Below are positions 1 through 8,367 of a DNA stretch of 64,000 nucleotides, in pieces (position 1 is the stretch's first letter; the number at the start of each line of letters is the position of its first letter). The stretch lies in assembly GCA_018241725.1 (NCBI GenBank), contig JAFEDI010000077.1:62001-126000 (forward strand), in the 5' to 3' direction. Position numbers and translations under genes: made by a program. Under the pieces are notes generated by a model that did no database searches, was not told the DNA's origin, and was given only the letters and a program-made list of their open reading frames with translations. The DNA is from Pseudomonadota bacterium. GTDB lineage: Bacteria; Pseudomonadota; Gammaproteobacteria; Burkholderiales; Rhodocyclaceae.

Positions 1-4
1 CAGC

Positions 5-568
5 ATGCCCACCACTGACACCCTCGGCCCGGTGCTGCTGGCCCAGGCTCGCAAGGCGATTGCCGACGCCCTCGGGCAGTCCGCCCCGCCGCCGCCCGAG
101 CACCCGCAACTGAAGGAACGGGGCGCCAGCTTCGTCACTCTGACGATTGATGGAGAGTTGCGCGGCTGTATCGGCAGCCTCAACGCCCACCGTGCCCTTG
201 GCGAGGACGTACGTGTGAATGCAGTGGCCGCCGCGCTGCGTGATCCACGCTTTCCACCGCTGTCAGCAGCGGAATTCGAGCGGGTCAGCATCGAGGTTTC
301 CCTTCTCAGCGAACCGGACTTCATGGAGTTCCGTAACGAAGCGGACGCCCTTGCACAGTTGGTACCTGGCCGCGACGGCGTGATCTTTTTCAACGGCTGC
401 CAGAAAGCCACTTTCCTGCCCCAGGTGTGGGATCAACTGCCCGATCCCCGTGACTTCATGGCGGCGCTCAAGCGCAAAGCCCGCCTGCCAGCCGACTTCT
501 GGGGCCCCAACGTGATGCTGGCCCGCTACGAGGTCCGCAAATGGCACGAGGGCAGCGAAACGGAGTAG
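5..568 (+). CDS. amrA: AmmeMemoRadiSam system protein A (AMMECR1 domain)
   Basis: This is a 187-aa AMMECR1-domain protein. The family signature LRGCIG is at residues 52-57, followed by the usual alternating helices and strands to the C-terminus. AMMECR1 proteins occur in all domains of life and in bacteria are encoded with a Memo-like protein and a radical SAM enzyme; the biochemical role of the triad is not established. The next gene, 3 bp downstream on the same strand, is that radical SAM partner, so the two are almost certainly co-transcribed. The Memo partner is not in the window and may lie just left of position 1. The ATG at 5 gives a normal family length, but an upstream start cannot be excluded at the window edge. 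Confidence 0.9.
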   Translation: MPTTDTLGPVLLAQARKAIADALGQSAPPPPEHPQLKERGASFVTLTIDGELRGCIGSLNAHRALGEDVRVNAVAAALRDPRFPPLSAAEFERVSIEVSLLSEPDFMEFRNEADALAQLVPGRDGVIFFNGCQKATFLPQVWDQLPDPRDFMAALKRKARLPADFWGPNVMLARYEVRKWHEGSETE

Positions 569-571
569 ATC

Positions 572-1645
572 ATGTCCGACCATCCGGCCCGTTACTGGCA
601 CCCCATCGACGGTGGCCGCATCCAGTGCGATCTGTGCCCCCGGGACTGCCGCCTGCACGAAGGCCAGCGCGGCGCCTGCTTCGTGCGCCAGATGGTGGAC
701 GGCAAGATGGTGCTGACCACCTACGGACGTAGTTCCGGCTTCTGCATCGACCCCATCGAGAAGAAGCCGCTGAACCATTTCTACCCGGGCTCCAGCGTGT
801 TCTCCTTCGGCACCGCCGGCTGCAACCTGGCCTGCAAGTTCTGCCAGAACTGGGATATATCCAAGAGCCGCGACATGGACCGGCTGATGGACGCCGCGTC
901 GCCGGACGACATCGCCCTTGCCGCGGCCAGCCGCGGCTGCCGCAGTGTGGCCTTCACCTACAACGATCCTGTGATCTTCGCCGAATACGCGATGGACACC
1001 GCCGAGGCCTGCCACACCCGCGGCCTGGCCACCGTCGCCGTGACGGCCGGCTACATCAGCCCAGATGCCCGCCGCGACTTCTACGCGGTAATGGACGCGG
1101 CCAACGTGGACCTGAAGGGCTTCACCGAAGACTTCTATGTGCATCAGACCGGCGCCCATCTTGCACCCGTGCTCGACACCCTGCTCTACCTGCACCACGA
1201 GACACAGGTTTGGGTGGAGATCACGACACTGCTGATCCCCGGTCTCAACGACAGCGACGAGGAAATCACCGCCCTGTCGAAATGGGTCGCCGCAGAACTC
1301 GGCCCGGACGTACCCCTGCACTTCACCGCCTTCCACCCGGACTACAAGCTGGACCAGCTTCCACCGACGCCTCCGACCACCCTCCGCCGCGCCCGGCAGA
1401 TCGCCCGGAACGCCGGCCTGCACTACGTCTACACCGGCAACGTGCACGATCCGGAAGGCGGAACCACCTACTGTCCGGGCTGCGGGCAGGCCGTCATCGA
1501 GCGGGACTGGTACGCGATCCTGGCCTACCGGCTCGACGCGCAGGGCGCCTGCACGGCCTGCGGACACCGACTGGCCGGCCGTTTTGGCGAATTCCACGGC
1601 GCTTTCGGCCCGCGCCGTGTCCCAGTGCACATTCACGCTCAATAG
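572..1645 (+). CDS. amrS: AmmeMemoRadiSam system radical SAM enzyme
   Basis: This 357-aa radical SAM protein has the canonical CxxxCxxC cluster at C84, C88 and C91, which ligates the [4Fe-4S] cluster that cleaves S-adenosylmethionine. Two further cysteine groups stand out: C19/C22/C26/C36 at the N-terminus and two CxxC pairs (CPGC and CTAC) near the C-terminus. They suggest extra metal sites, zinc or auxiliary Fe-S. The family resembles pyruvate-formate-lyase-activating enzymes, but its substrate is unknown. It starts 3 bp after the AMMECR1 gene, which supports a shared transcript. The assignment to the family is secure; the reaction is not known. Confidence 0.92.
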   Translation: MSDHPARYWHPIDGGRIQCDLCPRDCRLHEGQRGACFVRQMVDGKMVLTTYGRSSGFCIDPIEKKPLNHFYPGSSVFSFGTAGCNLACKFCQNWDISKSRDMDRLMDAASPDDIALAAASRGCRSVAFTYNDPVIFAEYAMDTAEACHTRGLATVAVTAGYISPDARRDFYAVMDAANVDLKGFTEDFYVHQTGAHLAPVLDTLLYLHHETQVWVEITTLLIPGLNDSDEEITALSKWVAAELGPDVPLHFTAFHPDYKLDQLPPTPPTTLRRARQIARNAGLHYVYTGNVHDPEGGTTYCPGCGQAVIERDWYAILAYRLDAQGACTACGHRLAGRFGEFHGAFGPRRVPVHIHAQ

Positions 1646-1715
1646 GGCATGCCGCGCCCTTGCCGGGCGCCCGGCAGCGTGCCATCGTTGAGCGAAAAAC
1701 CCGCGCTGCGCCGCC

Positions 1716-2402
1716 ATGATGAAACTGCGTCAAACCCCGCTGAGCATCGCTGCCGGTCCTATCTGGCTCGAAGCCCTGCTCGCCCATTCCCCGGATGCCG
1801 AGGGGCTGGTCCTCATCGCCCAGAACTCGGTCGGCAATCACCGCGAGTCCCGTGAAGCCCATTTCGCCAAACGCCTGCAGGAGGCCGGCTTTGCCACGTT
1901 GATCTTCGACCTGCTGACCCACTACGAGGAAACCCGCGACCCGGACACCCGCTACAACGCACCGCTCCTCGGCCAGCGCATCAACCTGATCTTCGAGTGG
2001 CTACGCCACCAACCGCCGCTCGCCACGCTCCCCGCCGGCCTGGTCGCCAGCGGTACGGGCAGCGCCGCCGCGGTACGCGCGGTATCGAAGGAGCCCATGG
2101 TCGTCGATGCGCTGGTTCTGCGCGGTGGTCGCCCCGGCCTGGCCGGCATTTCACCACTGCGCCAGATCGTCTGCCCGACACGTTTCGTGGTTGGGGAAAA
2201 AGACACGGGCTTGCCGGCCTTACGCCAAGCGTTCGATCTGCTCAGCTGTACCAAGGACTGGCACGCCCTGGCCGGCACCGACGAGGATTTCCGCCAGCCC
2301 GGCGCACTGGATGACGCTGCGACGAAGGCCGCGGACTGGTTCCACCATCACCTCATCCGACAGCCCGCCACGGTAGACACCCACAAGCCCGAAGCCGGTT
2401 AG
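1716..2402 (+). CDS. alpha/beta-hydrolase-like protein with altered nucleophile motif
   Basis: This 228-aa protein resembles the dienelactone-hydrolase-like alpha/beta hydrolases. An N-terminal strand region (LVLIAQNSVGN) is followed by a segment LVLRGGRPGLAG and a GEKDTGL loop, where the family carries its acid residue, and a histidine-rich FHHHL near the end. The position of the nucleophile elbow (G-x-S-x-G) reads A-S-G-T-G, so the expected serine is a glycine. The protein may therefore be non-hydrolytic or use another residue. The start at 1716 is one of two adjacent ATG codons. It ends tail-to-tail with the GNAT gene, the two stops overlapping by 4 bp. Confidence 0.7.
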   Translation: MMKLRQTPLSIAAGPIWLEALLAHSPDAEGLVLIAQNSVGNHRESREAHFAKRLQEAGFATLIFDLLTHYEETRDPDTRYNAPLLGQRINLIFEWLRHQPPLATLPAGLVASGTGSAAAVRAVSKEPMVVDALVLRGGRPGLAGISPLRQIVCPTRFVVGEKDTGLPALRQAFDLLSCTKDWHALAGTDEDFRQPGALDDAATKAADWFHHHLIRQPATVDTHKPEAG

Positions 2403-2830
2403 CGCCGGCGCACCATGGCCTGGTGCGGCAGGCCCGCCTCCTCGTAAACATCACCCTCTGGCACGAAGCCGAAACGGGCATAAAAACCCAGCGCGTGGGT
2501 CTGCGCGCTGAGCACCAGTCGGGGCATGCCACGCCGCTCGGCCTCGTCGATCAAAGCCTGCAGAAGGACCGCGCCCACACCGTGCCCGCGCCAGTCGGCG
2601 AGCACCGCCATACGCCCGATGTGACCGTCGGGCAGCAAGCGTCCGGTGCCCACCGGCTCGTCGCCAATCAAAGCAAGCGCATGGCAGGACACGGCATCGA
2701 ATTCGTCGAGCTCCATGTCCGCCGGCACCTTCTGCTCGTCCACGAAAACCCGAAAGCGGATCGGCGTCGCCAGGGCAGCAAACTCGGGCCACTCGCCGAG
2801 TTGGACAGTGATGACAGGCCGGGTATTCAT
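2399..2830 (-). CDS. GNAT family N-acetyltransferase (ElaA-like)
   Basis: This 143-aa GNAT protein carries the acetyl-CoA-binding motif A as RGHGVGAVL, followed by the helix and the LVLSAQTHALGFYARFGF segment typical of the ElaA-like subgroup. The start at 2830 was chosen because its ATG overlaps the stop of the upstream L,D-transpeptidase gene (ATGA, 2827-2830), a standard translational-coupling arrangement. A longer in-frame extension upstream lies entirely inside that gene and is not credible. The substrate is unknown. It is the last gene of a three-gene minus-strand unit with tadA and the transpeptidase. Confidence 0.82.
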   Translation of the reverse strand: MNTRPVITVQLGEWPEFAALATPIRFRVFVDEQKVPADMELDEFDAVSCHALALIGDEPVGTGRLLPDGHIGRMAVLADWRGHGVGAVLLQALIDEAERRGMPRLVLSAQTHALGFYARFGFVPEGDVYEEAGLPHQAMVRRR

Positions 2831-3306
2831 TCTTGGATGACCACCAGCGTGCCAGCCGGAACCAGGTCGAACAGTTCCGCCACATCGCAATTGCGCATGC
2901 GTACGCAGCCGATGGACAAGGGCACCCCCATCGGCTCGGTATCCGGCGTGCCGTGGATGTAGATATAGCGCTGCATCGAATCCACCGTGCCGAGACGGTT
3001 CCGCCCCGGCTCCAGCCCCGATAGCCACAGGATCCGCGTAAGGATCCAGTCCCGCTCCGGCGTCGCTGCCGCCAGTTCGGGCGACCAGACCTCGCCGGTC
3101 GGGCGACGACCTCGAAAGGCCGCTCCGAGCGGTGCCCCGGCGCCTATGCGCGCGCGGATCACATGGCGCCCGCGCGGCGTGCGGTAGCTGCCCTTCTCCT
3201 CACCGGCGCCGTTCTTCGCGGTAGATACCGAATAACGACGGATGCATGCCCCGTCGTCACCGAACAGGGACAGAGTCTGGCTGGAAATATCGACACAAAT
3301 CCGCAT
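2827..3306 (-). CDS. L,D-transpeptidase family protein (YkuD domain), no signal peptide
   Basis: This 159-aa YkuD-domain protein has the catalytic signature complete: HGT at 118-120 and S131-x-G133-C134-x-R136, with C134 the expected nucleophile. L,D-transpeptidases cross-link peptidoglycan or attach proteins to it, normally in the periplasm. No signal peptide or membrane segment is visible from the ATG at 3306, nor from the longer possible start at 3345, so export is unexplained. The 3306 start was chosen because an AGGGTG ribosome-binding sequence precedes it and it lies just after the tadA stop. The downstream GNAT gene overlaps by 4 bp. Confidence 0.85.
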   Translation of the reverse strand: MRICVDISSQTLSLFGDDGACIRRYSVSTAKNGAGEEKGSYRTPRGRHVIRARIGAGAPLGAAFRGRRPTGEVWSPELAAATPERDWILTRILWLSGLEPGRNRLGTVDSMQRYIYIHGTPDTEPMGVPLSIGCVRMRNCDVAELFDLVPAGTLVVIQE

Positions 3307-3310
3307 GGGC

Positions 3311-3814
<504 letters not shown>

Positions 3815-3903
3815 TCAATCGGACCTAAAGCCGGGATTTTAAAACAGCATCGTGGAAAGCCTCAGCGAAACCGCACATCTCCCCCCCGTTCGGGAGGCCC
3901 GGC

Positions 3904-4391
3904 GTGACGGCCGGCCGTCGGGACGCCACCCTTCTAGCGCTCCTCCATGCCTTGCTGAGCGGCCTGGTGGTTTTCGGTAACCTGTCAGGAACGCTGCAGC
4001 CCTGGGCCATTGCAGGAACAAGCCTGTTGTTGTTCTTCGCAGCCCGCCGATACCTGACACAACAGGCGCAGGTGACCACGCCCACCGTTACGGCGATACC
4101 GGACTGGAACGACACGTCGCGGAACGGACCTCCGAACTGAGCGCCGTACTGGCCGAACTGGAATCCTTCAGCTACTCGGTATCCCACGATTTGTGCCCCC
4201 CACTGCAGGCGATCGAGGAGTACAGCACCACCATGGGCACCGACTATGCGGACAGACTCGCCACCGTCGCACGCAGCACCCACGGCATGGCAGCAAGGTG
4301 CGAGCCGAGGGAGAAACAGGCCACGGAGACACTATCCATTTTGCCCTTGACACAGGCTCTTCGCCGGCCTGAAGGCGTGCCAGGTACCTGA
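3904..4391 (+). pseudogene. decayed membrane-bound sensor histidine kinase
   Basis: From a GTG at 3904 one frame encodes about 50 residues with two hydrophobic helices ending in FFAARRYLTQQ, then stops at 4140. A second frame, open across 4095-4391, reads LERHVAERTSELSAVLAELE and then ESFSYSVSHDLCPPLQAIEE, which is unmistakably the linker and H-box of a histidine kinase (family form SHDLRAPLRAI). The H-box arginine is replaced by cysteine, and the second dimerisation helix degenerates before a stop at 4391. The ATPase domain is absent. Read together this is a frameshifted, 3'-truncated kinase remnant. A functional two-helix peptide from the first frame is possible but less likely. Confidence 0.72.
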
Positions 4392-4409
4392 CAGCCCCGG
4401 CCACTCAAG

Positions 4410-4961
4410 TCAATGAAATTCGCCCTTTGGTCGAGCTCCCATCAACATGGCCACGATCCTGTTCGGCAAGCTTTCTATCTCGGCGTTATATACCTTGACC
4501 GCTTCGACGTACCGGAACTCAGCGGTATCGATACGCCCACCGGCCTCTTCCATCTGCGCCTGAAGGTCACGGAAATTGGCATCGGCCTTTAGGGCGGGGT
4601 AGTTTTCGGACACGACCAGCAATCTGCCGACGGCCCGCGACAATTCCAGATTGCCCTTGGCAAAGTTAATCAGCACATCCTGGTCTTCCAGGGATTCAGG
4701 TGTCGCAGGCATGTGCTCAACCGTTGCATCGCGTGCTTTCGACACACGGTTCAGTGTCTCCTGCTCGTTGGGGGCGTAGGTCTGCACCGCCTGAATCAGG
4801 TTCGGCACCTGATCCAGGCGTCGCCGGCTGATCGCTATGAGCTCGGAGGCCGTCGCCAGCACTTGCTCGTCGCCGGCCTGAATCTGGTGATATCCGCAAC
4901 CGCTCATCAGAGTTGCCGCCAGCAGCAGAAATACAGCCCGTCGGGTCTGCATCAAGAACAC
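4410..4961 (-). CDS. LemA family lipoprotein
   Basis: This 183-aa protein matches the LemA family: RRLDQVPNLIQAVQTYAPNE, then VVSENYPALKADANFRDLQ and a VKVYNAEIE segment, all predicted long helices. The N-terminus MFLMQTRRAVFLLLAATLMSGC ends in a lipobox with C22, so the mature protein is probably a lipoprotein rather than the single-pass form common in the family. A second ATG at codon 4 is an equally good start. LemA proteins have no settled function. The gene stands alone, convergent with the kinase remnant. Confidence 0.85.
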   Translation of the reverse strand: MFLMQTRRAVFLLLAATLMSGCGYHQIQAGDEQVLATASELIAISRRRLDQVPNLIQAVQTYAPNEQETLNRVSKARDATVEHMPATPESLEDQDVLINFAKGNLELSRAVGRLLVVSENYPALKADANFRDLQAQMEEAGGRIDTAEFRYVEAVKVYNAEIESLPNRIVAMLMGARPKGEFH

Positions 4962-5027
4962 CTTCTGAAAATGCTGCGAGTGGCGCCATTATGCCAACCC
5001 TCGCACACAGCCCACGGACACCGATTG

Positions 5028-5861
5028 TTAAATCGGTCGCGCTACTCTGTCGGCCGCCTTCAAACCGAGCATAGTCCGCCGTGCAAAGCACAGATCCTCC
5101 CAAGCCTTTGCCTTGTCAGGGAGGTTCCGCAGCAGATAAGCCGGGTGATAAGTCACGATCACCGGTATGGAGCCGTAGGAGAACAGTTTGCCGCGCGCCG
5201 CGCCGATCTTGATTTCCTGGTTGAGCAGCGCCTGCGCCGCTGGACGGCCGAGGGCCACGATCAGGCGCGGGCGGATCAGTTCGATCTGGCGTTGCAGATA
5301 TGGGAAACACGCCGATAGTTCTGCGGTATCCGGCGTCCGGTTATGGGGCGGCCGGCATTTCACCGCATTCCCGATGTAGACGTCCTCCCCCCGCTTGAGG
5401 TCGATCGAAGCGAGCATGTTGTCGAGCAGGCGCCCAGCCTGGCCAACGAAAGGCTCGCCGCGCTCATCCTCTTCCGCCCCCGGCCCTTCACCGACGAACA
5501 ACCAGTCCGCCTTCCGGTCACCGACGCCAGGCACAGCCTGCTTGCGTCGACGGCACAAGCCGCAGGCATCGCAACTGCGGATGCGTGCCTCCAGTTCGTC
5601 CCAGTCCAGATCGCCGACACGCACGAGTGCTGCTGGCGAATCGGCTGGCCTGCGCTCCTGCTCTGGCGCCTTCATCGCGGCAGACAGCATGCTGCGGAGG
5701 GGCTGGGGCTGGGCCGGCATCATGGCAGGCAGACTCTCCAGCACGGCAGGCTGCAACACCGGCGCCGTGCCGGCTTCCTCGTGCTCATCGGACGCGCTGC
5801 GGAGTCGCCACAGGGGTGCCAACCCCATTTCCCGCAGAATGCCGTTTCTGCGCAAGTTCAT
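5028..5861 (-). CDS. uracil-DNA glycosylase, type 4 (Fe-S)
   Basis: This 277-aa protein is a family 4 uracil-DNA glycosylase, which excises uracil from DNA. The motif GEGPGAEED (from residue 124) and the PFVGQAGRLLD segment define the active site; the late TYHPAYLLR carries the second catalytic histidine motif. The four cysteines expected to bind the [4Fe-4S] cluster are C97, C100, C169 and C185. Residues 1 to about 85 are a low-complexity extension typical of proteobacterial members. It follows rimI with a 10-bp gap, so it probably belongs to the tsaB-rimI transcript. Confidence 0.92.
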   Translation of the reverse strand: MNLRRNGILREMGLAPLWRLRSASDEHEEAGTAPVLQPAVLESLPAMMPAQPQPLRSMLSAAMKAPEQERRPADSPAALVRVGDLDWDELEARIRSCDACGLCRRRKQAVPGVGDRKADWLFVGEGPGAEEDERGEPFVGQAGRLLDNMLASIDLKRGEDVYIGNAVKCRPPHNRTPDTAELSACFPYLQRQIELIRPRLIVALGRPAAQALLNQEIKIGAARGKLFSYGSIPVIVTYHPAYLLRNLPDKAKAWEDLCFARRTMLGLKAADRVARPI

Positions 5862-5871
5862 CGCGGCGCGC

Positions 5872-6324
5872 TCACAGGCGGGACCTCATCACCAACGCAT
5901 CCTCACGCCCGGACGCAGCAGGGTAATAGCCCTTGCGGCGACCGATGGTTTCGAAGCCGGCACGTTGATAGAGGGCCAGCGCCGCAGTGTTGGATGGACG
6001 CACCTCAAGGAACATCTGACGGGCGCCGTCCTGACGGGCCACGTCGCCGAGATGCTCCAGCAAGCGGCGCCCCAAGCCCTGGCGCTGACGCTCGGCCTGG
6101 ACGCTGATGTTAAGGATGTGAGCTTCGTCGAGCACCATCATCAGCACCGCATAACCTACGCGTTCCAGACCGTCGCGCATGGTCCAGCAGCTGTAACCGG
6201 AACGCATGGAGTCGGAGAAATTACCAACCGTCCAGGGATAGGGATAAAGGCGCGCATCCAGCATCGCGACCCATTCCAGGTCGGACTCCTGCATCGGCGC
6301 GAAATTCAGTCCAACAAGCGTCAC
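5872..6324 (-). CDS. rimI: ribosomal protein S18-alanine N-acetyltransferase RimI
   Basis: This 150-aa GNAT acetyltransferase acetylates the N-terminal alanine of ribosomal protein S18. The acetyl-CoA loop is visible as RQRQGLGRRLLEHL, preceded by the HILNISVQ strand and followed by LEVRPSNTAALALYQRAGF, which is diagnostic for RimI. The start codon overlaps the tsaB stop (ATGA, 6321-6324), giving translational coupling. The tsaB-rimI pairing is common and strengthens the call. Confidence 0.93.
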   Translation of the reverse strand: MTLVGLNFAPMQESDLEWVAMLDARLYPYPWTVGNFSDSMRSGYSCWTMRDGLERVGYAVLMMVLDEAHILNISVQAERQRQGLGRRLLEHLGDVARQDGARQMFLEVRPSNTAALALYQRAGFETIGRRKGYYPAASGREDALVMRSRL

Positions 6325-7013
6325 GCCCGCCCTCCGCTGGCGAGACGCTCGGCGGTGGTCATGGCCACCTTGTCGCGCACATACAAAGGGGCCGCCAGGG
6401 CCGGATCGATCGCCTCCCCTTTGGCAAAACGCACCGCAGCCAGACGCACCACGCTGGCAGCCCTGGGTATCGGCGACGGGTCGAAGCCGGTGAGGCGCTC
6501 ACCAAGGGCAGGAAGCAGTGCCGCTTCATATGCGGCGAATGCGGAGCCGAAACCGAACCAGTCCCCCTCCGCCGGCAACGCCACCGTAGCGGGAACCGCG
6601 CAGGCCGGCGCGGTCTGTTCGACCAGCACACCATCGATACGCCGGTAGGCGGCAAAGTAGACCTCGGACATCCGCGCATCCGCGGCAACGAAAATAGCCG
6701 TTTGATCACACTGATCCGCCAAGGCCTCCAGGGTGCACACCGGCACCACCGGCTTTCCCGCTCCGAGTGCCAGTCCCTGCGCCACACCACAAGCCAGTCG
6801 CAAACCCGTGAACGCGCCGGGCCCCGCGCCAAAGGCAATCGCATCGAGATCCGCCAAGCCGACGGCGGCTTCCTTCAGGAGTTCACGCACCTCGGGAAGA
6901 ATGGTCTCCGAATGGCCGGGACGGCCGGCCACGGGGCGTTCGATGAGGCGTTCTCCGTCGAGCAGTGCGACAGAGCCATATTCAGTGGAGGTTTCGAGGG
7001 CGAGGATCTTCAT
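6321..7013 (-). CDS. tsaB: tRNA threonylcarbamoyladenosine biosynthesis protein TsaB
   Basis: This 230-aa protein is a TsaB, the ASKHA-fold scaffold partner of TsaD in making t6A at position 37 of ANN-decoding tRNAs. It begins MKILALETSTEYGSVALLDG and contains GHSETILPEV and AFGAGPGAFTGLRLACGVAQG, all family hallmarks. Length is normal. It heads a minus-strand unit tsaB-rimI-uracil glycosylase, with the rimI start overlapping its stop by 4 bp. Confidence 0.95.
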   Translation of the reverse strand: MKILALETSTEYGSVALLDGERLIERPVAGRPGHSETILPEVRELLKEAAVGLADLDAIAFGAGPGAFTGLRLACGVAQGLALGAGKPVVPVCTLEALADQCDQTAIFVAADARMSEVYFAAYRRIDGVLVEQTAPACAVPATVALPAEGDWFGFGSAFAAYEAALLPALGERLTGFDPSPIPRAASVVRLAAVRFAKGEAIDPALAAPLYVRDKVAMTTAERLASGGRA

Positions 7014-7079
7014 AGGGCCCGCATTCTACCGCCCTCCGCCTCCGGAAGCAGTGTTGAAGACGCGGGCCGCTGCTCTCGA

Positions 7080-7406
7080 TCAGTCCGGACGACGATGCCG
7101 GTCGCCGTAGACATCCCGGCCCGCATCGTGAACATCGCGGCGCAACTGGCGTCGCTCCTCGGGAGACCAGCGGCGGGGATTACGATTCTCGTCGACGTCC
7201 TGACGCCGTATAGGCTCCGCAGAAAAGGCCGGCATTTCCCGCCCCTGCCGGTCTTGCGGAGCCGCATACTGGCGCAGGAAAGGTCCCAGACGCTCGTTAC
7301 CCTGGGCTGCGGCGGCCCCCGTGGCCAGCAGCCCCACAAGCAACAACCCCAGCGTCAGGCGCGAGCCTCGACCAGATTTGTTCTGCAAAGTGGTTTCATT
7401 GCACAT
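7080..7406 (-). CDS. small secreted protein of unknown function
   Basis: This 108-aa protein has an N-terminal hydrophobic segment LTLGLLLVGLLATGAAAA, which fits a signal peptide, and a highly charged C-terminal half with a SPEERRQLRRDVHDAGRDVY stretch. The charged segment is rich in Arg, Asp and Glu and resembles short periplasmic hypothetical proteins I have seen in betaproteobacteria; I know no function. The start at 7406 was chosen because it places the hydrophobic segment near the N-terminus. It lies divergent to the response-regulator gene, sharing a 196-bp intergenic region. Confidence 0.65.
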   Translation of the reverse strand: MCNETTLQNKSGRGSRLTLGLLLVGLLATGAAAAQGNERLGPFLRQYAAPQDRQGREMPAFSAEPIRRQDVDENRNPRRWSPEERRQLRRDVHDAGRDVYGDRHRRPD

Positions 7407-7602
7407 GGCGCTTATCCTAACCCGGCCGCAATCATTCAGGCATCTCCGGGAAGCGGGCCGATTTGATTCTGGCAGGCCAGGCCACCCGAGGTGCGACGCT
7501 TTGTAAGGGAATGTTAGGTCTGTCACTCCACTTACGTTTCTTTACCCACGTCTTTCGTCGTCCTGCTAGCCGGCCCGCAAACGAGCAGCTAGCATTCGAC
7601 TC

Positions 7603-8331
7603 ATGGAAAAAGAGAGCTTTCGCATCCTCGTCGTCGACGACGACCTTCGCCTGCGCGACCTGTTGAAACGTTACCTTGGCGAACAGGGCTTCAACGTCAA
7701 GACCGTCGCCGACGCAGCGCAGATGGATCGCGCGCTGCTGCGCGAACACTTCGATCTGATGGTGCTCGACCTCATGCTCCCGGGAGAGGACGGCCTGTCC
7801 ATCTGTCGGCGCCTGCGCGGCACCAACAACGGCATTCCGATCGTGATGCTCACCGCCAAGGGCGATGATGTGGACCGCATCGTCGGCCTGGAAATGGGTG
7901 CCGACGACTATCTGCCCAAGCCCTTCAACCCGCGCGAGCTGGTGGCCCGTATCAACGCTGTGCTGCGCCGCCAGCCGCAGACGCCCCCCGGCGCACCGGC
8001 AGCCGACGACGAGGACGTGCGTTTCGGCCAGATCGTCGTTCAGCTCGGCACCCGCATGCTGATCCGCAGCGGCGAGGAAACGCTACTCACTACCGGTGAA
8101 TTCGCGCTGCTCAAGGTGCTGTTGCAACATCCCCGCCAGCCCCTCTCGCGGGATCGCCTGATGGAACTGGCTCGCGGCCGCGAGTACGACGTTTTCGACC
8201 GCTCCATCGACGTGCAGATCTCCCGCCTACGCAAGCTCATCGAGGAAGACCCCGGCAAACCCCGCTACATCCAGACCGTATGGGGTTTCGGCTACGTCTT
8301 CGTGCCGGACGGCAACAAGCATTCCCAGTGA
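7603..8331 (+). CDS. ompR: OmpR-family response regulator
   Basis: This 242-aa response regulator has a receiver domain with the acidic pocket D12/D13, phosphoacceptor D56 in VLDLMLP, and conserved K106 in LPKPF. The C-terminal winged helix carries LTTGEFALLKVLLQ and the recognition region RSIDVQISRLRKLIEEDP ending in YIQTVWGFGYVF. It is closest to OmpR itself, which controls porin and envelope genes in response to osmolarity. The kinase gene starts 36 bp downstream. The partner and gene order support OmpR, but the regulon is not deducible. Confidence 0.9.
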   Translation: MEKESFRILVVDDDLRLRDLLKRYLGEQGFNVKTVADAAQMDRALLREHFDLMVLDLMLPGEDGLSICRRLRGTNNGIPIVMLTAKGDDVDRIVGLEMGADDYLPKPFNPRELVARINAVLRRQPQTPPGAPAADDEDVRFGQIVVQLGTRMLIRSGEETLLTTGEFALLKVLLQHPRQPLSRDRLMELARGREYDVFDRSIDVQISRLRKLIEEDPGKPRYIQTVWGFGYVFVPDGNKHSQ

Positions 8332-8367
8332 GACAGGGAGCGCACGCTCCTGCCCGTCCGTCGCACC

